Source of the DNA: Zymoseptoria tritici IPO323
Taxonomy: Eukaryota > Ascomycota > Dothideomycetes > Mycosphaerellales > Mycosphaerellaceae
DNA length: 64,000 bases
Assembly (NCBI RefSeq): GCF_000219625.1
Contig: NC_018211.1
Span: 496,001-560,000, forward strand
Reading direction: 5' to 3'
In this document: positions 10,807-22,063 of the stretch, one piece after another
Layout: every line of letters starts with the position of its first letter
How positions within the stretch are numbered: position 1 is the stretch's first letter
Made by a program: the position numbers and the translations under genes
Notes under the pieces: model-generated
Seen by the model: the letters and a program-made list of their open reading frames with translations, nothing else
Database searches by the model: none
What the model was told of the DNA's origin: nothing

Positions 10807-12584
10807 ATGTCCCTTCACTCGGACACGGCTCCCCCCACAGGCGCTAGCGAGGCAGGCGGATCGCCCATTCGTCGATCCGGCGCAGTGGTGCACAGGCCAC
10901 ACCCATTTGGTAAGTGCCTGGGAAAGGGGAGAGCCACTTGACTTTGAGAGAGACTCCACCTGTTTCCTTCCTCTCATCCCAGGGTCTTTTGTCCATTGCA
11001 TCGTCGCCCCTGCTTCAACCTCACTGTCCTTCCTCTTCCTCTACCACCAACGACGACACCTTCCTACCCATCAGTCCACCCCACGTGCGGCTTCCCGGTA
11101 CGCTTCCATCCCGACCATGCTCCGTCTCCGCGCGCGCCGAGCAAGAGCCATTGGGCGAACAACACCTCCTCAATGGCATTGACTGACCTGTCCACCACCG
11201 CAGAGAGCTTTCCGCAACTCAACGACATCCCAGGCGCATATCTGCCGACCTCACCAGCCGCCGCACACTCTTCGCCGACGAGACCTCCTCCGCCTCCACC
11301 AGAAAAGAAAGACGAGCTCGCAGACTTCATAACAATGGCCGAATCACTCTCGCCGATTGGCATTGCCAATGTCAGTTGGAATCATACACATTCTCTACAT
11401 CACGCGCATACTGATGTCTAGCAGCTCCCCAATCAGCGCCATAAGATTGTCGCCAAGCGCGGCGCCGCCTTCACCATCATGGTTGCTGGCGAGTCCGGCC
11501 TGGGAAAGACCACCTTCATCAACACTCTCTTCAGCACGACCATCAAGAACTACGCCGATCACCGCCGACGTCACGCTAAGCAGGTCGACAAGACGGTCGA
11601 GATTGAAATCACCAAGGCCGAGTTGGAGGAGAAGTTCTTCAAGGTCCGCTTGACGGTTATCGACACTCCCGGATTTGGCGACTACGTGAACAACAGAGAC
11701 AGCTGGCAGCCAATTATAGAATTCTTGGACGACCAGCATGAGAGCTACATGTTGCAGGAGCAGCAGCCAAAGAGAGCCGAGAAGATCGATCTCCGAGTGC
11801 ACGCTTGCTTGTACTTCATCCGCCCAACAGGTCACTCGTTGAAGCCTCTCGACATTGAGGTGATGAAGCGTCTGTGCACGCGCGTCAATTTGATCCCAGT
11901 GGTCGCAAAGGCGGATACTCTTTCGCCAGCCGACCTCGCCAAGTTCAAGCACCGCGTGAGTTGTCGCAAACCTCTGACCGCTTACTTCATTCGCTGACCT
12001 CTGTGCAGATCCGCAATGTCATCGAAGCCCAGGGCATCAAAATCTACACCCCACCTCTCGAGGAGGACGACGAAGCCGGTCTCCAGCACGCACGCAGCCT
12101 CATCTCCGCCATGCCCTTCTCCGTCATCGGTTCCGAGCGCGATGTCAACACTCCCGACGGCCGCACCGTCAAGGGTCGCCAATACGCATGGGGAGTCGCC
12201 GAGGTCGAGAACGAAGAGCACTGCGACTTCAAGAAGCTCCGCGCCATTCTCATCCGCACGCACATGTTGGATCTCATCCACACGACCGAAGAGACCCACT
12301 ACGAGGCCTACCGCGCACAACAGATGGAGACGAGGAAATTCGGCGAGGCACGCCCAAGAAAGTTGGACAACCCTAAATTCAAGGAGGAGGAAGAGCAGCT
12401 TCGCAAGAGGTTCACGGAACAGGTCAAGGTTGAGGAACAGCGCTTCAGGCAGTGGGAGCAGAAGCTCATCTCCGAGCGTGATCGTCTGAACAAGGATCTG
12501 GAGCAGAGCCATGCTGTGATTAAGCAGCTCGAGCTGGAAGTCGAGGGTCTGCAGGGTAGCATGTCCCGTACTGGCAGACGCTAA
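10807..12584 (+). CDS. CDC12: Septin CDC12 (AspC-type), 501 aa, four exons
   Basis: GTP-binding septin that polymerises at septa, hyphal tips and branch sites. Exons are 10807-10909, 11075-11370, 11425-11955 and 12009-12584, all in phase. Intron 1 (165 bp) is the least certain; introns 2 and 3 are 54 and 53 bp. The N-terminal 120 residues are Pro/Ser-rich and disordered. GIANLPNQRHKIV then leads into the GTPase domain: P-loop GESGLGKT at 155-162, DTPGFGD (G3) and VAKADT (G4). The septin unique element follows, then a C-terminal coiled coil (about 420-490, rich in E/Q/R/L heptads). The GI-NLPNQR lead-in is what separates CDC12 from CDC3, CDC10 and CDC11. Confidence 0.92.
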
Positions 12585-13095
12585 ACTGGCGTGGTGCTTG
12601 TGCTGGGCAGCGAATGCGGGCTGTCGTCCGTCGAGTGTATAGTATGGTTATTGTACTGGAGGGACAGATCTAGCTTGCGAGCTGGACGTGTTGTTGACGA
12701 AGGGAGGGGATCGAAGAGGAGAGGAGTACTGTTCTCGCGCGGAAGATACCTCAAAACCTGCTTTTGTCTTTAGTTTGAGCTGAGAGCTGTGGGACGGCGT
12801 GAAGCGGATGAGAATGTTGTCTGCTTGGTGTGTCAAGTGCTAAGCATGGATCCACCTCCATACGAGAAGCATGTGTTGTCAGAGGCAGGAGGTAGCGGAG
12901 CTATATCGAAAGTTGTAATTCCAAGTGAACGTTCTACGCCTTCGACTATCCTGTGTGTTCGGGCAATCGCCCATAACAAATCCACGAAAGCACGCTGAAG
13001 TCTTGGCATCGCCTCGACCTCACTTCTCCGACGCTATTTAACTCAATCCACTTCGTTCATCCAAAGAAAAATGTAACAACGACTCTTTCGCAAAC
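12585..13095. other. Intergenic: CDC12 3' and WDR83-like promoter
   Basis: About 510 bp between two plus-strand genes. No gene or repeat recognised. The leader just before 13096 is A/C-rich, as in other starts here. Confidence 0.4.
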
Positions 13096-14073
13096 ATGCC
13101 CTCCTCCAACCAATCCTTTCCCACCACCCGCCTCGCCACAATCCCTGTCTCCGCCTCCCCAATTCACGCTCTGACATACTCCTCCGGCGCCGGCCAATAC
13201 CTTCTAACCGGCTCATCCGACCGCTTGATCCGTCTCTACAACCCCGCCTCCCGCTCCACCTCCGCCATCCAGACCTACAGTGCGCACGGCTACCCCGTCC
13301 TCGACCTCTGCGTATCAGAAGACAACTCCCGCTTCGCCTCGGTAGGCGGGGACAAAACGGTCTTCTACTGGGACGTCGCGACAGCCGTCACGGTCCGGCG
13401 TTTCCTCGGGCACTCCGCACGGGTGGAAAGTTGCGCTTTCGGAGGCGAGGGAGATGGAGTGCTACTCACGGGCGGCCTGGACGGGACGGTGAAAGTATGG
13501 GACTTGAAAGGCAGGGACTCGCGACCTGTGATGACGTTGAGCGACGCGGGGGATGCGGTGGGATGTATCGCTGTGCGAGGAGGGGAGGTGTTTGTCGGGA
13601 GTGTGGACGGACGGGTTAGGGTGTATGATCTCGCGGCGGGGGAGGCGGTGGTGGATTGTGTGGCTCCTGGAGTGGGGGTGACGAGTTTGAGTGTTATGAG
13701 GGATGGAGAGGGGTATCTTGCTGGTACGCTGGGGAGTGAGCTGCGGTTGATGGATCGCAGGAGTGGGGGGTTACTCCAGAGGTTTGGAGGGGAGGGGTTT
13801 GTGAATCGGGAGTTGAGGTGTCGGAGTTGTTTGGCGGGTGGGGATGGGAGGGTGGTGAGTGGGAGTGAGGACGGGAGTGTGTGGGTTTGGGATGTGGGGA
13901 GTGGGGAGGTGGTGGAGAGGGTTTGGCATAAAGATGGGGGAGGTGCTGGTGGTGGGGTTGGGAAGAGTGCGAGTAAGGATGTGGTGAGTGTGGTGGCGTG
14001 GAATCCGGTGAGGAGACAGTGGGCGAGTGCGGGTGGGGATGGGAATGTGGTGGTTTGGGGAGCGAGGGAGTGA
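13096..14073 (+). CDS. WDR83/MORG1-like WD40 protein, 325 aa, single exon
   Basis: Seven-bladed WD40 propeller filling the whole protein. It resembles WDR83/MORG1, known as a MAPK-scaffold organiser and spliceosome-associated factor; its role in fungi is unclear. Blades are visible as LLTGSSDRLIRLYN, FASVGGDKTVFYWD, LLTGGLDGTVKVWD, FVGSVDGRVRVYD, VVSGSEDGSVWVWD and WASAGGDGNVVVWG. The order of diagnostic blocks (AHGYPVLDL, then the VGSVDGRVR blade, then LRLMDRRSG) matches the WDR83 pattern. Codon choice shifts within the gene: the first 110 codons prefer C-ending codons and the rest is G-rich on the sense strand. No intron is needed. Confidence 0.85.
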   Translation: MPSSNQSFPTTRLATIPVSASPIHALTYSSGAGQYLLTGSSDRLIRLYNPASRSTSAIQTYSAHGYPVLDLCVSEDNSRFASVGGDKTVFYWDVATAVTVRRFLGHSARVESCAFGGEGDGVLLTGGLDGTVKVWDLKGRDSRPVMTLSDAGDAVGCIAVRGGEVFVGSVDGRVRVYDLAAGEAVVDCVAPGVGVTSLSVMRDGEGYLAGTLGSELRLMDRRSGGLLQRFGGEGFVNRELRCRSCLAGGDGRVVSGSEDGSVWVWDVGSGEVVERVWHKDGGGAGGGVGKSASKDVVSVVAWNPVRRQWASAGGDGNVVVWGARE

Positions 14074-14282
14074 ATTTGAAGTAAGTCAAGGTCCTCTGTT
14101 TCGTTTGCACCGAGCACATGCAAATCGCGGTGAGTTCGACTCTTTCCCTGGTAACGAGTAGCGTGATGACAAATCAGCGCGCCATATAAGTTGAACCGCC
14201 TATGATCACTTCCAATTTACTTACTAGAGTTCTCGAAGCGACACTTTGACAGCATCGGCATCACAACCGCTTTACAACAGCA

Positions 14283-15809
14283 ATGGCAGAAAACATCGAG
14301 CGATCGAGTAGCCCCTTGGCAGAGCCTTCGCCGATTGTTGTGCGAAGAACTCGTGCATCCACCACATCCAGCATCTCGCCGCGAAAACTTGCGGCCGCCT
14401 CATCGAAGCCTGAAGCTGAAGTCATGTTCGTGGACGCGCCTAAAGCGGAACTCGATCACAGGCTATACGACACGGACCGTATCAGAGTCGCATACGACTT
14501 CGCACGGAAAAGACTTCAAGACGATCACGGCAATGCGCGCAAGCTTACGCGTAGGACCAGACTGGCGTTCCTATTACATCAAGGTCATTGCCTCGAGGCT
14601 CTACAAGAGGGTATCACTGAGGAGTGCCAAATACAGATTCAGACGTTCGAGACGGTAATGGACTACGAAGTCTGGTTGAAGGCCGTGCTCCCTCCATTCT
14701 TGCGCGACATGGTGGCAGATCTTGCCAATATGAAATGGAACCAAAGTTTGGCAAACGCAGCTGACTTTGTCAAAATCAGATGCGCCGAGCTTCGCGATAA
14801 GTCGAGGGTCCAGAAAACACCTGGCTTCGAATTACTTTCTGGAAAGAATCAGTGGACTGAGATCTGGACCAACTATGTCGCAGAAGCTGAGATCCACAAG
14901 GAGTATGGGTATACGAGAAAAGATCAGACCACAACATATCGCGCTGTCAACGACGCCTGCCACTACGCGCAGCTCGACCTCCCCAGCACCTTGATATGCA
15001 TTCGCACATATGCTCAACGTAATGGAGCCTTTCACAACAATGTCGACGCAGACATCATCAACACTCACTTCACCAAAGTTGCGAAAACTCTGCACATGAC
15101 AATCCAAGATCTCTACAGTTGCGTGCCCGTTGAGCGCATGGAGGAGGGACTCGAGTTGAGGCGATGGTTCTACGATTTGAAGGACGAGTGGTTTGTTTGT
15201 GACGACCTCAACGATCCAGAATCGTGGCTGGCAACGCCGGCACTGATGAAGGTACGCGATGATATGAGACGGTCTGGAACGAAATCGGCCCCGTCGACTC
15301 CTACGAAGCCTTCAGCGAGTCAACCTTCTCGGTCTCCGCACACCAAAAAGGTTTCCTCACAAAGATCTGCTGCGCAGCTGAAGTACCTTCAGACTGAGAT
15401 CTCAGCGCCTCCGCATTACCGACTTCCGACCTTGGAGCAGATGCCGCCAGCTCACGACTATACACCAGCGAAGCGAGATGTAAGCGAGAACGCTAACCCT
15501 AGCGACCGACCGCTCAAACGCTTCAGGGTTGAATCTTGGGCGTCTGTTGTTATACGGAAGACTGAGGTGCATGAGAAGTTCCAGGACCTCGAGAAAGCGG
15601 AGGATGTACTCGCGCAAGCGACAAAATCGTTGGCTGCGCAGGTTGAGGAAGTGAAGGCCAAGAGGACTGCGCTGGCTAAGGCGAAGACAGAACTGGGCAA
15701 CGCCGCTGCGGATGTGCGCGCTCTATACGACCGAACACCATCTCCTCCCGCGGAGCTGCAGGACGAAATGGAAAAGCTGGGCGTTGTGGGCTCAGACCGG
15801 AGCATATGA
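14283..15809 (+). CDS. Unrecognised fungal protein with C-terminal coiled coil, 508 aa
   Basis: I do not recognise the family. It is a single long open frame from the ATG at 14283 with gene-like codon use. The first 55 residues are Ser/Arg/Pro-rich and disordered. Residues about 60-330 look globular and helical, with many Trp and aromatic residues (WLKAVLPPFLRDMV, ELRRWFYDLKDEWFVCDD). Residues about 335-380 form a basic Ser/Pro linker (SAPSTPTKPSASQPSRSPHTKK). Residues about 425-485 form a probable coiled coil (EKAEDVLAQATKSLAAQVEE). No signal peptide or membrane span. Only 24 bp separate its stop from the ATG of the first BTB copy. Possibly lineage-restricted. Confidence 0.75.
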   Translation: MAENIERSSSPLAEPSPIVVRRTRASTTSSISPRKLAAASSKPEAEVMFVDAPKAELDHRLYDTDRIRVAYDFARKRLQDDHGNARKLTRRTRLAFLLHQGHCLEALQEGITEECQIQIQTFETVMDYEVWLKAVLPPFLRDMVADLANMKWNQSLANAADFVKIRCAELRDKSRVQKTPGFELLSGKNQWTEIWTNYVAEAEIHKEYGYTRKDQTTTYRAVNDACHYAQLDLPSTLICIRTYAQRNGAFHNNVDADIINTHFTKVAKTLHMTIQDLYSCVPVERMEEGLELRRWFYDLKDEWFVCDDLNDPESWLATPALMKVRDDMRRSGTKSAPSTPTKPSASQPSRSPHTKKVSSQRSAAQLKYLQTEISAPPHYRLPTLEQMPPAHDYTPAKRDVSENANPSDRPLKRFRVESWASVVIRKTEVHEKFQDLEKAEDVLAQATKSLAAQVEEVKAKRTALAKAKTELGNAAADVRALYDRTPSPPAELQDEMEKLGVVGSDRSI

Positions 15810-15833
15810 CCGTATAACCAGATGCTTAATACT

Positions 15834-16602
15834 ATGGACAGACTTGAGAAGCTAGCAAGGTACCTCATTTGGCTGTCTGCAGTCCTCGAGCAATACTGAC
15901 CTCTCATAGCTCCTTCATCGACGATGACCTCGTCTTCATCGAACTGGACGATGGTGGGAGATTCAAGATGCAACGAGCAATCTTATGCGACATATCGATC
16001 TACTTCCGCTGTGCACTGCGTGGACAATTCCAAGAAACACGCACGAAGATCCTTCGCATTCCCGGTTGCACGTCAGGAGCCTTCAAATTATTCCTCTACT
16101 GGATCTGCAACAGCGAACTACCCGACCTCGCCACCGCAATGAGGAGTCACACGAGCCAGAAACCCGTGACTTGGCGCACTCGTGCCAGCTTCACCTCACC
16201 GAGCTCTGGCTCACCTGCGACATGACCATGATGCCAATGCTGCAGAACGCCACCATGAAATGCTTCCGAGAAGTCCTCCACCACGACACTGTCGGCATCG
16301 ATGCGATGGTTCTGACATTCGACTCTGTTTCAGCGAAGTCTCCGCTCAGGAGGGCGTCGCTCTAGCAAGCGAGGCGGATTTCCTTCTGCGCGAGATGCTT
16401 TACGAGCCGAGCGATATTGATATTTTCAGCTTGACTGCGGGGTCTTGGCCGGCGCTTTTGGAGTCGATGGATGGATTTTTGCCATCAGGTGCCGAAGGCG
16501 ACGTGCCGTATGCCGACGCATCATGAACATGTGCTGGTCAATGTCACGCTTGGCGGGAATGAGAAGTTTATGGTTTCGTTGAATCATGTTCATGAGGATT
16601 AG
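15834..16602 (+). pseudogene. BTB/POZ paralog 1, broken by frameshifts
   Basis: First of three tandem BTB-domain paralogs. Exon 1 (15834-15859, MDRLEKLAS) and the 50-bp intron 15860-15909 match the other two copies in position and phase. Exon 2 begins SFIDDDLVFIELDDGGRF and runs well until about 16140, where the homologous reading moves to another frame (SCQLHLTELWLTCDM). It moves again near 16345-16370 (ASEADFLLREML), and a third change is needed to reach LVNVTLGGNEKF and the stop at 16600-16602. No splice sites explain these changes. Either a recent pseudogene or assembly indels; its codons are otherwise not degenerate. Confidence 0.7.
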
Positions 16603-17211
16603 GAGGATCAGATGGAGGTGAACGGTACTGAAGGTTGAGAGTAATGAGGCGGAATGTAATCAGCTGGCGAGGCATGCGCAAGCGAAGATGGAGGAGGAGA
16701 TCATTCAGGAGGAAGCAAACGAGAATGATCTACCGATAAGGTATGCGAAAAAGTTCTCACTGTAAGTTCCATTGACATACTTCTGCGCAGAGTCCTATTG
16801 ATCGCACGCTCACGAAGGAAGATGCCCTGGTCAGAAAGCGCAACCGAATCTTGAGTGCATGTCTCTCGGCAGCGTACTCGCCTAGCATGTGATTCGTCTC
16901 GCTCGCGCTCGGACTATCTTACCCTACTTTCAAGCACAAGCAAACGTTGCAGAAGCTTCTTCACCGTCAATTTCGATACAAACACCGATCCACCTCACCG
17001 CAAACAACTTCATCATCATAACTACTGTGATTGACAACATCGACGCCACGCGCGCAAAGGGGCTTCTCTGCCAGTTGCCTTCGTTCTCAACCCGGAATAT
17101 CAGAGATTCCGTGTGTCTCAACACTGCGCGAAACTCCGCCACTTGCCCCTTCGCTTTCGGCGCAACTTCATTTCACACCTGGAAATTCCTGACAAGCTAC
17201 AGGCTAGGAGC
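16603..17211. other. Intergenic between BTB copies 1 and 2
   Basis: About 600 bp. The section 16600-16760 is purine-rich and may be further degraded sequence of BTB copy 1. An open frame at 16889-17275 overlaps the start of copy 2 but has no recognisable content. Confidence 0.35.
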
Positions 17212-17931
17212 ATGGAGGCAGTCGAAGAGCTCGCGAGGTCAGTCAATTATGTACAGGACCTATCAGCGCCGCTAACGCACAGCAGTACCTTCGTCGATGA
17301 TGCATTGATCTCAATTGAGCTCGAAGATGGCGGCAGATTCACAGTGCAGAGAGCTACTCTTTGCCAATCCTCCGAGTACTTCCGCAAGGCGCTGCGTGGA
17401 GACTTCCAGGAGGCGAGCAACAACAAGCTGAAAATTCCAGGCTGCACATCAGAGAGCTTTAGGTTGATTCTTTACTGGATATGCAACAGCAACTTACCGG
17501 ATTGGACAACCGCTTTGAAGCAGAATAAAATGGATGCCCATTCAAGACAGCTTTGCCTCGCCAAGCTGTGGTTGACTAGCGACATGCTCTTGATGGTGCG
17601 CTTGCAGAACGAAACCATGCGCAAGCTTAGAAGCATAACGAACATTTATACCATCAGTCACGAGGCCATGAGCTGCGCTTTCGACTCTGCGCCTCACGAT
17701 TCGCCAATTCTTCAGGTATTGCTGCAGGACGCAAGCCGCGATTTCTTCTCGGCAACTGGCACTTACACTTCAGAAGAAATGGACGCATTTGGAAGCATTC
17801 CCGGTTTCCTACAGGCTTTCATTGAAATTGGAGAGCGTCTGAAAATCAACAATCATTACCACATGAAGGTCCCTGTCTCCCGCGACGAGGACAGCAAGTT
17901 CGAAGTCAAGCCTGCGGCGAAGAATAACTAG
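17212..17931 (+). CDS. BTB/POZ domain protein, paralog 2, 223 aa, two exons
   Basis: Probable substrate adaptor or dimerisation protein with an N-terminal BTB/POZ fold. Exon 1 is 17212-17237 (MEAVEELA plus two bases) and exon 2 is 17286-17931. The 48-bp intron (GTCAGT...CAGCAG) has no stop codon and is a multiple of three, so intron retention would only add 16 residues. The BTB core is TFVDDALISIELEDGGRF, LCQSSEYFRKALRG, then IPGCTSESFRLILYWIC. The C-terminal half is helical with no recognised domain; BACK and Kelch are absent. The FxVxxxLxxxxSxYFxxAL pattern marks the fungal BTB class. It shares its intron position with its two neighbours. Confidence 0.85.
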   Translation: MEAVEELARSVNYVQDLSAPLTHSSTFVDDALISIELEDGGRFTVQRATLCQSSEYFRKALRGDFQEASNNKLKIPGCTSESFRLILYWICNSNLPDWTTALKQNKMDAHSRQLCLAKLWLTSDMLLMVRLQNETMRKLRSITNIYTISHEAMSCAFDSAPHDSPILQVLLQDASRDFFSATGTYTSEEMDAFGSIPGFLQAFIEIGERLKINNHYHMKVPVSRDEDSKFEVKPAAKNN

Positions 17932-18346
17932 AATGAGCGGATCTTAGGATAGTCTCCAGCGCGAGAAATCAGCGTACCTTATAGCACGAGCCTTCCAAAG
18001 GTCCATCTCCATCCACTGTGGATGTCAGCCCCTGTCCTGTGCTTGGCGCTAACGAACGAAAGATGCGAAAAGGACGGACCACCTTCCTCCTCACTTCAAC
18101 ACACGACAAAGAGTCCACATACCGCTAATCGACGGAGCGCCGCCGCGCAGATCTCGCCCAATCGATCCTCTCACGACATCACGACATCACAACATCCACT
18201 ACTTCACCACTGCAGTGACTGCACCACTTCACCTCTGCACACTTCACCACTGCACCACATCTTAACTTCACCAAAACACAGCCCCCAACGCAACAGTACC
18301 ACAAATTTAAGGCAACGATCGCTCATTGAGCGTTAGAGGAGAACAA
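17932..18346. repeat. Intergenic with imperfect CTTCACCACTGCA repeats
   Basis: The 415 bp between BTB copies 2 and 3. Around 18170-18270 the sequence is a run of imperfect CAC/CTTCACCACTGCA units (exact at 18202-18214 and 18242-18254) and ACATCACG units. Low-complexity leader of copy 3; no gene seen. Confidence 0.5.
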
Positions 18347-19113
18347 ATGGAGAAGGTGAAGGAGTTGGCCGGGTAAGTGCTCAAAGTCATTTCACGATCT
18401 CTCGTTTCTGACTTGGTACCACTAGTACATTCATCGCGGACGACCTCGTGTCGGTCGAGCTACAAGACGGTGGCACATTCACTGTGCAAAAGGCCCTACT
18501 TTCTGGAGCTTCTGAGTACTTTCACAAAGCGCTGGACGGCCGCTTCCTCGAAAGCCACAACAGAACTCTGCATCTTCCGGGGTGCTCTACTGCCAGCTTC
18601 GAACTCATTCTCTACTGGCTTGTCAATCTACGTCTTCCGGACTTCAGCGATGAGCTAGAAGAGCAGTGCGACGTAATACATTCGTACGAAGAGAGCGTTG
18701 GACCGGAGGCGCGGGCCACCGCCGTCGACATGGTCAATCTCTGGATATGTTGCGACATGCTCCTCATGCCAGCACTACAGAACGAATCCGCTCGCCGCTT
18801 GATCGACATCCTGTGCGTCTTCAGCAGTGCACCCGAAGCCACACGAATCGCGTTTGCAGAGACCGCTCCTGAATCAATTTTGCGACGTCTTCTGGTTGCG
18901 TGCTTCATGCAGACGGCGCTTCCGTGGGGAGGAGTTTTGCAAGAGGATCACGGCGAGTTCAAAGAGATGGGAGGCATACCAGGCTTTCTTGCGGCGCTTG
19001 TTAAAGCGCTGAGCTCTTGTCCTGTGAAGGGGTGCAGCGTAGCCATATGCAAGGAGCAAGATCACAGAGAACCCAACGGCGAGGACTTCATGGTACCGGA
19101 AAAGAATGCATAG
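18347..19113 (+). CDS. BTB/POZ domain protein, paralog 3, 237 aa, two exons
   Basis: Third tandem BTB paralog. Exon 1 is 18347-18372 (MEKVKELA plus two bases) and exon 2 is 18426-19113. The 53-bp intron (GTAAGT...CACTAG) sits at the same codon and phase as in the other two. BTB core: TFIADDLVSVELQDGGTF, LLSGASEYFHKALDG, LPGCSTASFELILYWL. A 14-residue acidic insertion (EEQCDVIHSYEESV region) distinguishes it from copy 2 and resembles copy 1. The C-terminal half contains VNLWICCDMLLMPALQNE, homologous to AKLWLTSDMLLMVRLQNE of copy 2. Divergence among the copies suggests an old tandem duplication. Confidence 0.85.
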
Positions 19114-19695
19114 TGAAGCACATCGCTCTTCGAAGTCAAGCTCCCAAGATCAAAGGTTTGGAGGCTGATAGCAAATGCATTTCTGGCTTGAGAAGTGTAC
19201 GCCCTGAATGTGTGTCCCGCAATCATGAATGGAAGCTGATATGTGGACTGCTTTGCCATCCCACGGGCGTGCAACTTCTCTACCTGCTCTCTCTACGCCT
19301 TCTTCTTGCATCCAGAAGTCGATGTCTCATCAAGAATTCAAGCACTGGGCGACTTGTGGACGAAATGTTCTTTCTGGTGACACCGGGTGACTCGGCTAAC
19401 ATGTGCATTTAAAGTTTCGCCCCAACGCCTTCTCCACGTATCTCCGCAGCTCCGAAAACATGGTCGAGACCACTGATATCGGCAAGACGGGTATTCTGTT
19501 GAATATGGCTGATAAAGCTCTCCAGAGGCTGTCGACGACTTCACCTCTTCCGTTACCTCCTAGCTCCACAAGTTTCTCTTTGCCTCCATCCGCCTTAGAC
19601 ATACGCTCGGCTGCCAAACACTCCTTTGGGATAGCACACCGCCTCGAGGAAGAGCAAACAGTCGAACCAATTCATACAGCAAACCCATCTCAACA
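19114..19695. other. Intergenic before the Old Yellow Enzyme gene
   Basis: About 580 bp. Frames at 19403-19726 and on the opposite strand are open but carry no recognised protein. Probably the 3' UTR of BTB copy 3 and the OYE promoter. Confidence 0.4.
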
Positions 19696-21179
19696 ATGTC
19701 CTCCCAAAAGTCCGCCATCGACCTAATCTCCCAGCCTCTAACCCTCCCCTGCGGCCTCAACCTCCCCAACCGCCTAGTAAAATGTCCCATGCAAGAAACT
19801 CTCGCTTCGCCACCCAACTTCGACCCACCCATCGACAAGTTCCAAAACCTCTACAAAACCTGGTCAGAAGCTAAATACGGACTACTAATCACCGGCCAAG
19901 TACAAGTCGACCTCCGCTTCCTGTCCATCGCCGGAGATGTGTGCGTTCATCCAGGTAGCGCTGAGCCTGAGGTCATGGAGAAGTGGAAAGCGTGGGCGAA
20001 GATTGCACAGAAGAATGGGACGCCTTGTATTGTGCAGCTCGCTCATCCGGGAAGGATGAGTCCTGCTGGTGCGGGCAATCGGCCGAGTGATATGCCGGCG
20101 CTTTGTCCGAGTGCCGTTCCTGTCAAGCTGGGAGATTCGTGGTTAGACAAGTTTGCGGTGGGGAAAGTGTTGGGTACGCCGAAAGCGATGTCGGTCGAGG
20201 AGATTGATGATGCGGTGGAGAATTTCGTGAGAGGTGCGGTCGTGGCGAGGGATGCTGGGTTTGCTGGGTGTCAGTTGCACGGAGCACAGTAAGTGAATGA
20301 CCTTGAAACGATTGCTGTCAGAAGCTTTCGCTATCGACAAATGGTCGCTGAACAAGCTTGAATAGTGGCTTCCTCCTCTCCCAGTTCCTCTCACCGCACA
20401 CAAATCGCCGAACGGACGATCACGGCGGCACACCTGAGAAACGAATGACCCTCCTCAAACGCCTCGTCCGCGAAGTGCGAGCCCGCTGCCCACCACCCTA
20501 CTGCCTAAGTGTCAAGCTCAACAGCGGCGACTACATGGGCGCCAGCGGCCTGCAACAAGATGAAGCTCTTGAGCAAGTCCGCTGGCTCGTGACCTGCGGC
20601 ATGGTCGACTTTGTCGAGATTTCTGGTGGCAACGCCGAGCACACGAGCTGCAAATTGCGGTCTTCATTTGGCAAGAAGACGATGAGCGAAGCGCCGAAGA
20701 TGAAAGAAAGTACTCGCATCCGAGAGGGATTCTTTACGGACTTCGCCGAGAAAGTTCAAGGTCTTGAGTCACCAGTTCCAATTCAGCTTTCCGGAGGCTT
20801 CAGAAGTCGGAATGGTATGGCCGACGCTCTAGACTCCGGTGTATGCGATCTCATCGGTCTCGGTCGTCCCGCAGTGCTCGAACCCGAACTTCCGAAGAAG
20901 ACTCTGTTGAACCCGGAGGTTGGCGACGATCATGCGCTGGGTATTCCATTCCAGCTCCGAGGACTTTGGTTCGCAAAGATGATTCCGGCCAAGGTCGTGG
21001 GAGGCGGACTGCCGATCCAGTTTTTCTACTACAACATGCGAAGACTAGGTCAGGGTCTCACGACTGATACCAATGTCAGTCTGCCGTGGGTGTTCATTGC
21101 GAGGTTATGGGGGTGGGCGGCGGGTTCCTGTGCAGCTGCGTTGAACAGAGTAGGTCTCGTAGGTGGTGGACGAGACTAA
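19696..21179 (+). CDS. NADH:flavin oxidoreductase, Old Yellow Enzyme family, 468 aa, two exons
   Basis: FMN-dependent TIM-barrel ene-reductase that reduces activated C=C bonds with NAD(P)H. Exons are 19696-20288 and 20366-21179; the 77-bp intron (GTAAGT...AATAG) joins LHGA to HGFLLSQFLSP. Family marks: LPNRLVKCPMQE near the N-terminus, CIVQLAHPGRM, the substrate-binding pair H-G-A-H in CQLHGAHGFLLSQFLSP, TNRRTDDHGG, and a C-terminal phosphate-binding segment around LIGLGRPAVLEP. The His/His pair is typical of the xenobiotic-reductase-like branch. A hydrophobic C-terminal extension (about 430-460) may peripherally bind membranes. The natural substrate cannot be told. Confidence 0.92.
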
Positions 21180-22063
21180 TGGTCGAAGGTCTGATCATGA
21201 GCCTACGGAATACAGTCGAATGGCCGCAACTCTGAAGTAGTTTTTGAGGAGTGACTCAGCAGGGCCCTTGACAGAGCGGGCTCACTAGCAGGGCAGGCAT
21301 GTTGGTAGCGTAGATGACCTAGCAGGGACCGATGGTTCAATCTAGATCGAACGACCTGCAAACCCCAAGCACAGGCCCTGAGGGCCGTATCGTGTCGTGT
21401 TCCTATCGTGCAAGCCAAGTCATGAGCTATGAAGCATAAGTCGGGCCCAGCTTGGATCGTACGCAGGAGGCTCTCGTAGCTCGGCTATCCATGCTCCGGT
21501 CTCTCGCAGATACTGCCGTTGTGATGGCGACGATCTCTGAAGAACCACACTCGATTGCCAGCGGAAGGAAAGTTGACTTTGGTAATTGGAAGGAAGAACA
21601 AGATCTTTGTGGCTCCAGATGCGGCCGATGCGCATCGTACGCTAGTGACACGGGCCGTACCTTATCCTCACCCGAAAGGAAATCCACGTGGCGATCTCAA
21701 GGATTCGAAGTTGAGTCCTGGATCACACTTCTTAGACTGGAGCATGACGACGTTTACAATTACCACACTATGGCAGCTTTGATGCATATGCGGCAACTTT
21801 AGCCAAGCTTGAGAAGTGTCCCTTCCTACCATCTATCCACACGATCGATCTCACCCCCAGAGTCAGGAACAGCGCCTGGAAGCGTGACTCAGGAGTAGTG
21901 ATCGTCACAATCCCCAAACGGCGTACTGGTCCATCGAGGCGAACCAGTGTACCGGACCGCATGCAGAGATCGCACTTGATTCCGAATATTCGTATCCGGA
22001 GAGCCTCACGCTGATGCTAAAGAACCGGTGCCTCTGAGGATCCATGCGGACTTGCGAGACAAC
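21180..22063. other. Intergenic, about 880 bp
   Basis: Separates the OYE gene from the hybrid histidine kinase. Several short open frames on both strands, none with recognisable content. No repeats or RNA genes recognised. Confidence 0.35.

Noticed and set aside
13365..14123. 252-codon minus-strand frame opposite the WDR83-like gene
   Set aside because: Antisense of a G-rich coding region; Ser/Thr/Pro-rich with no domain.
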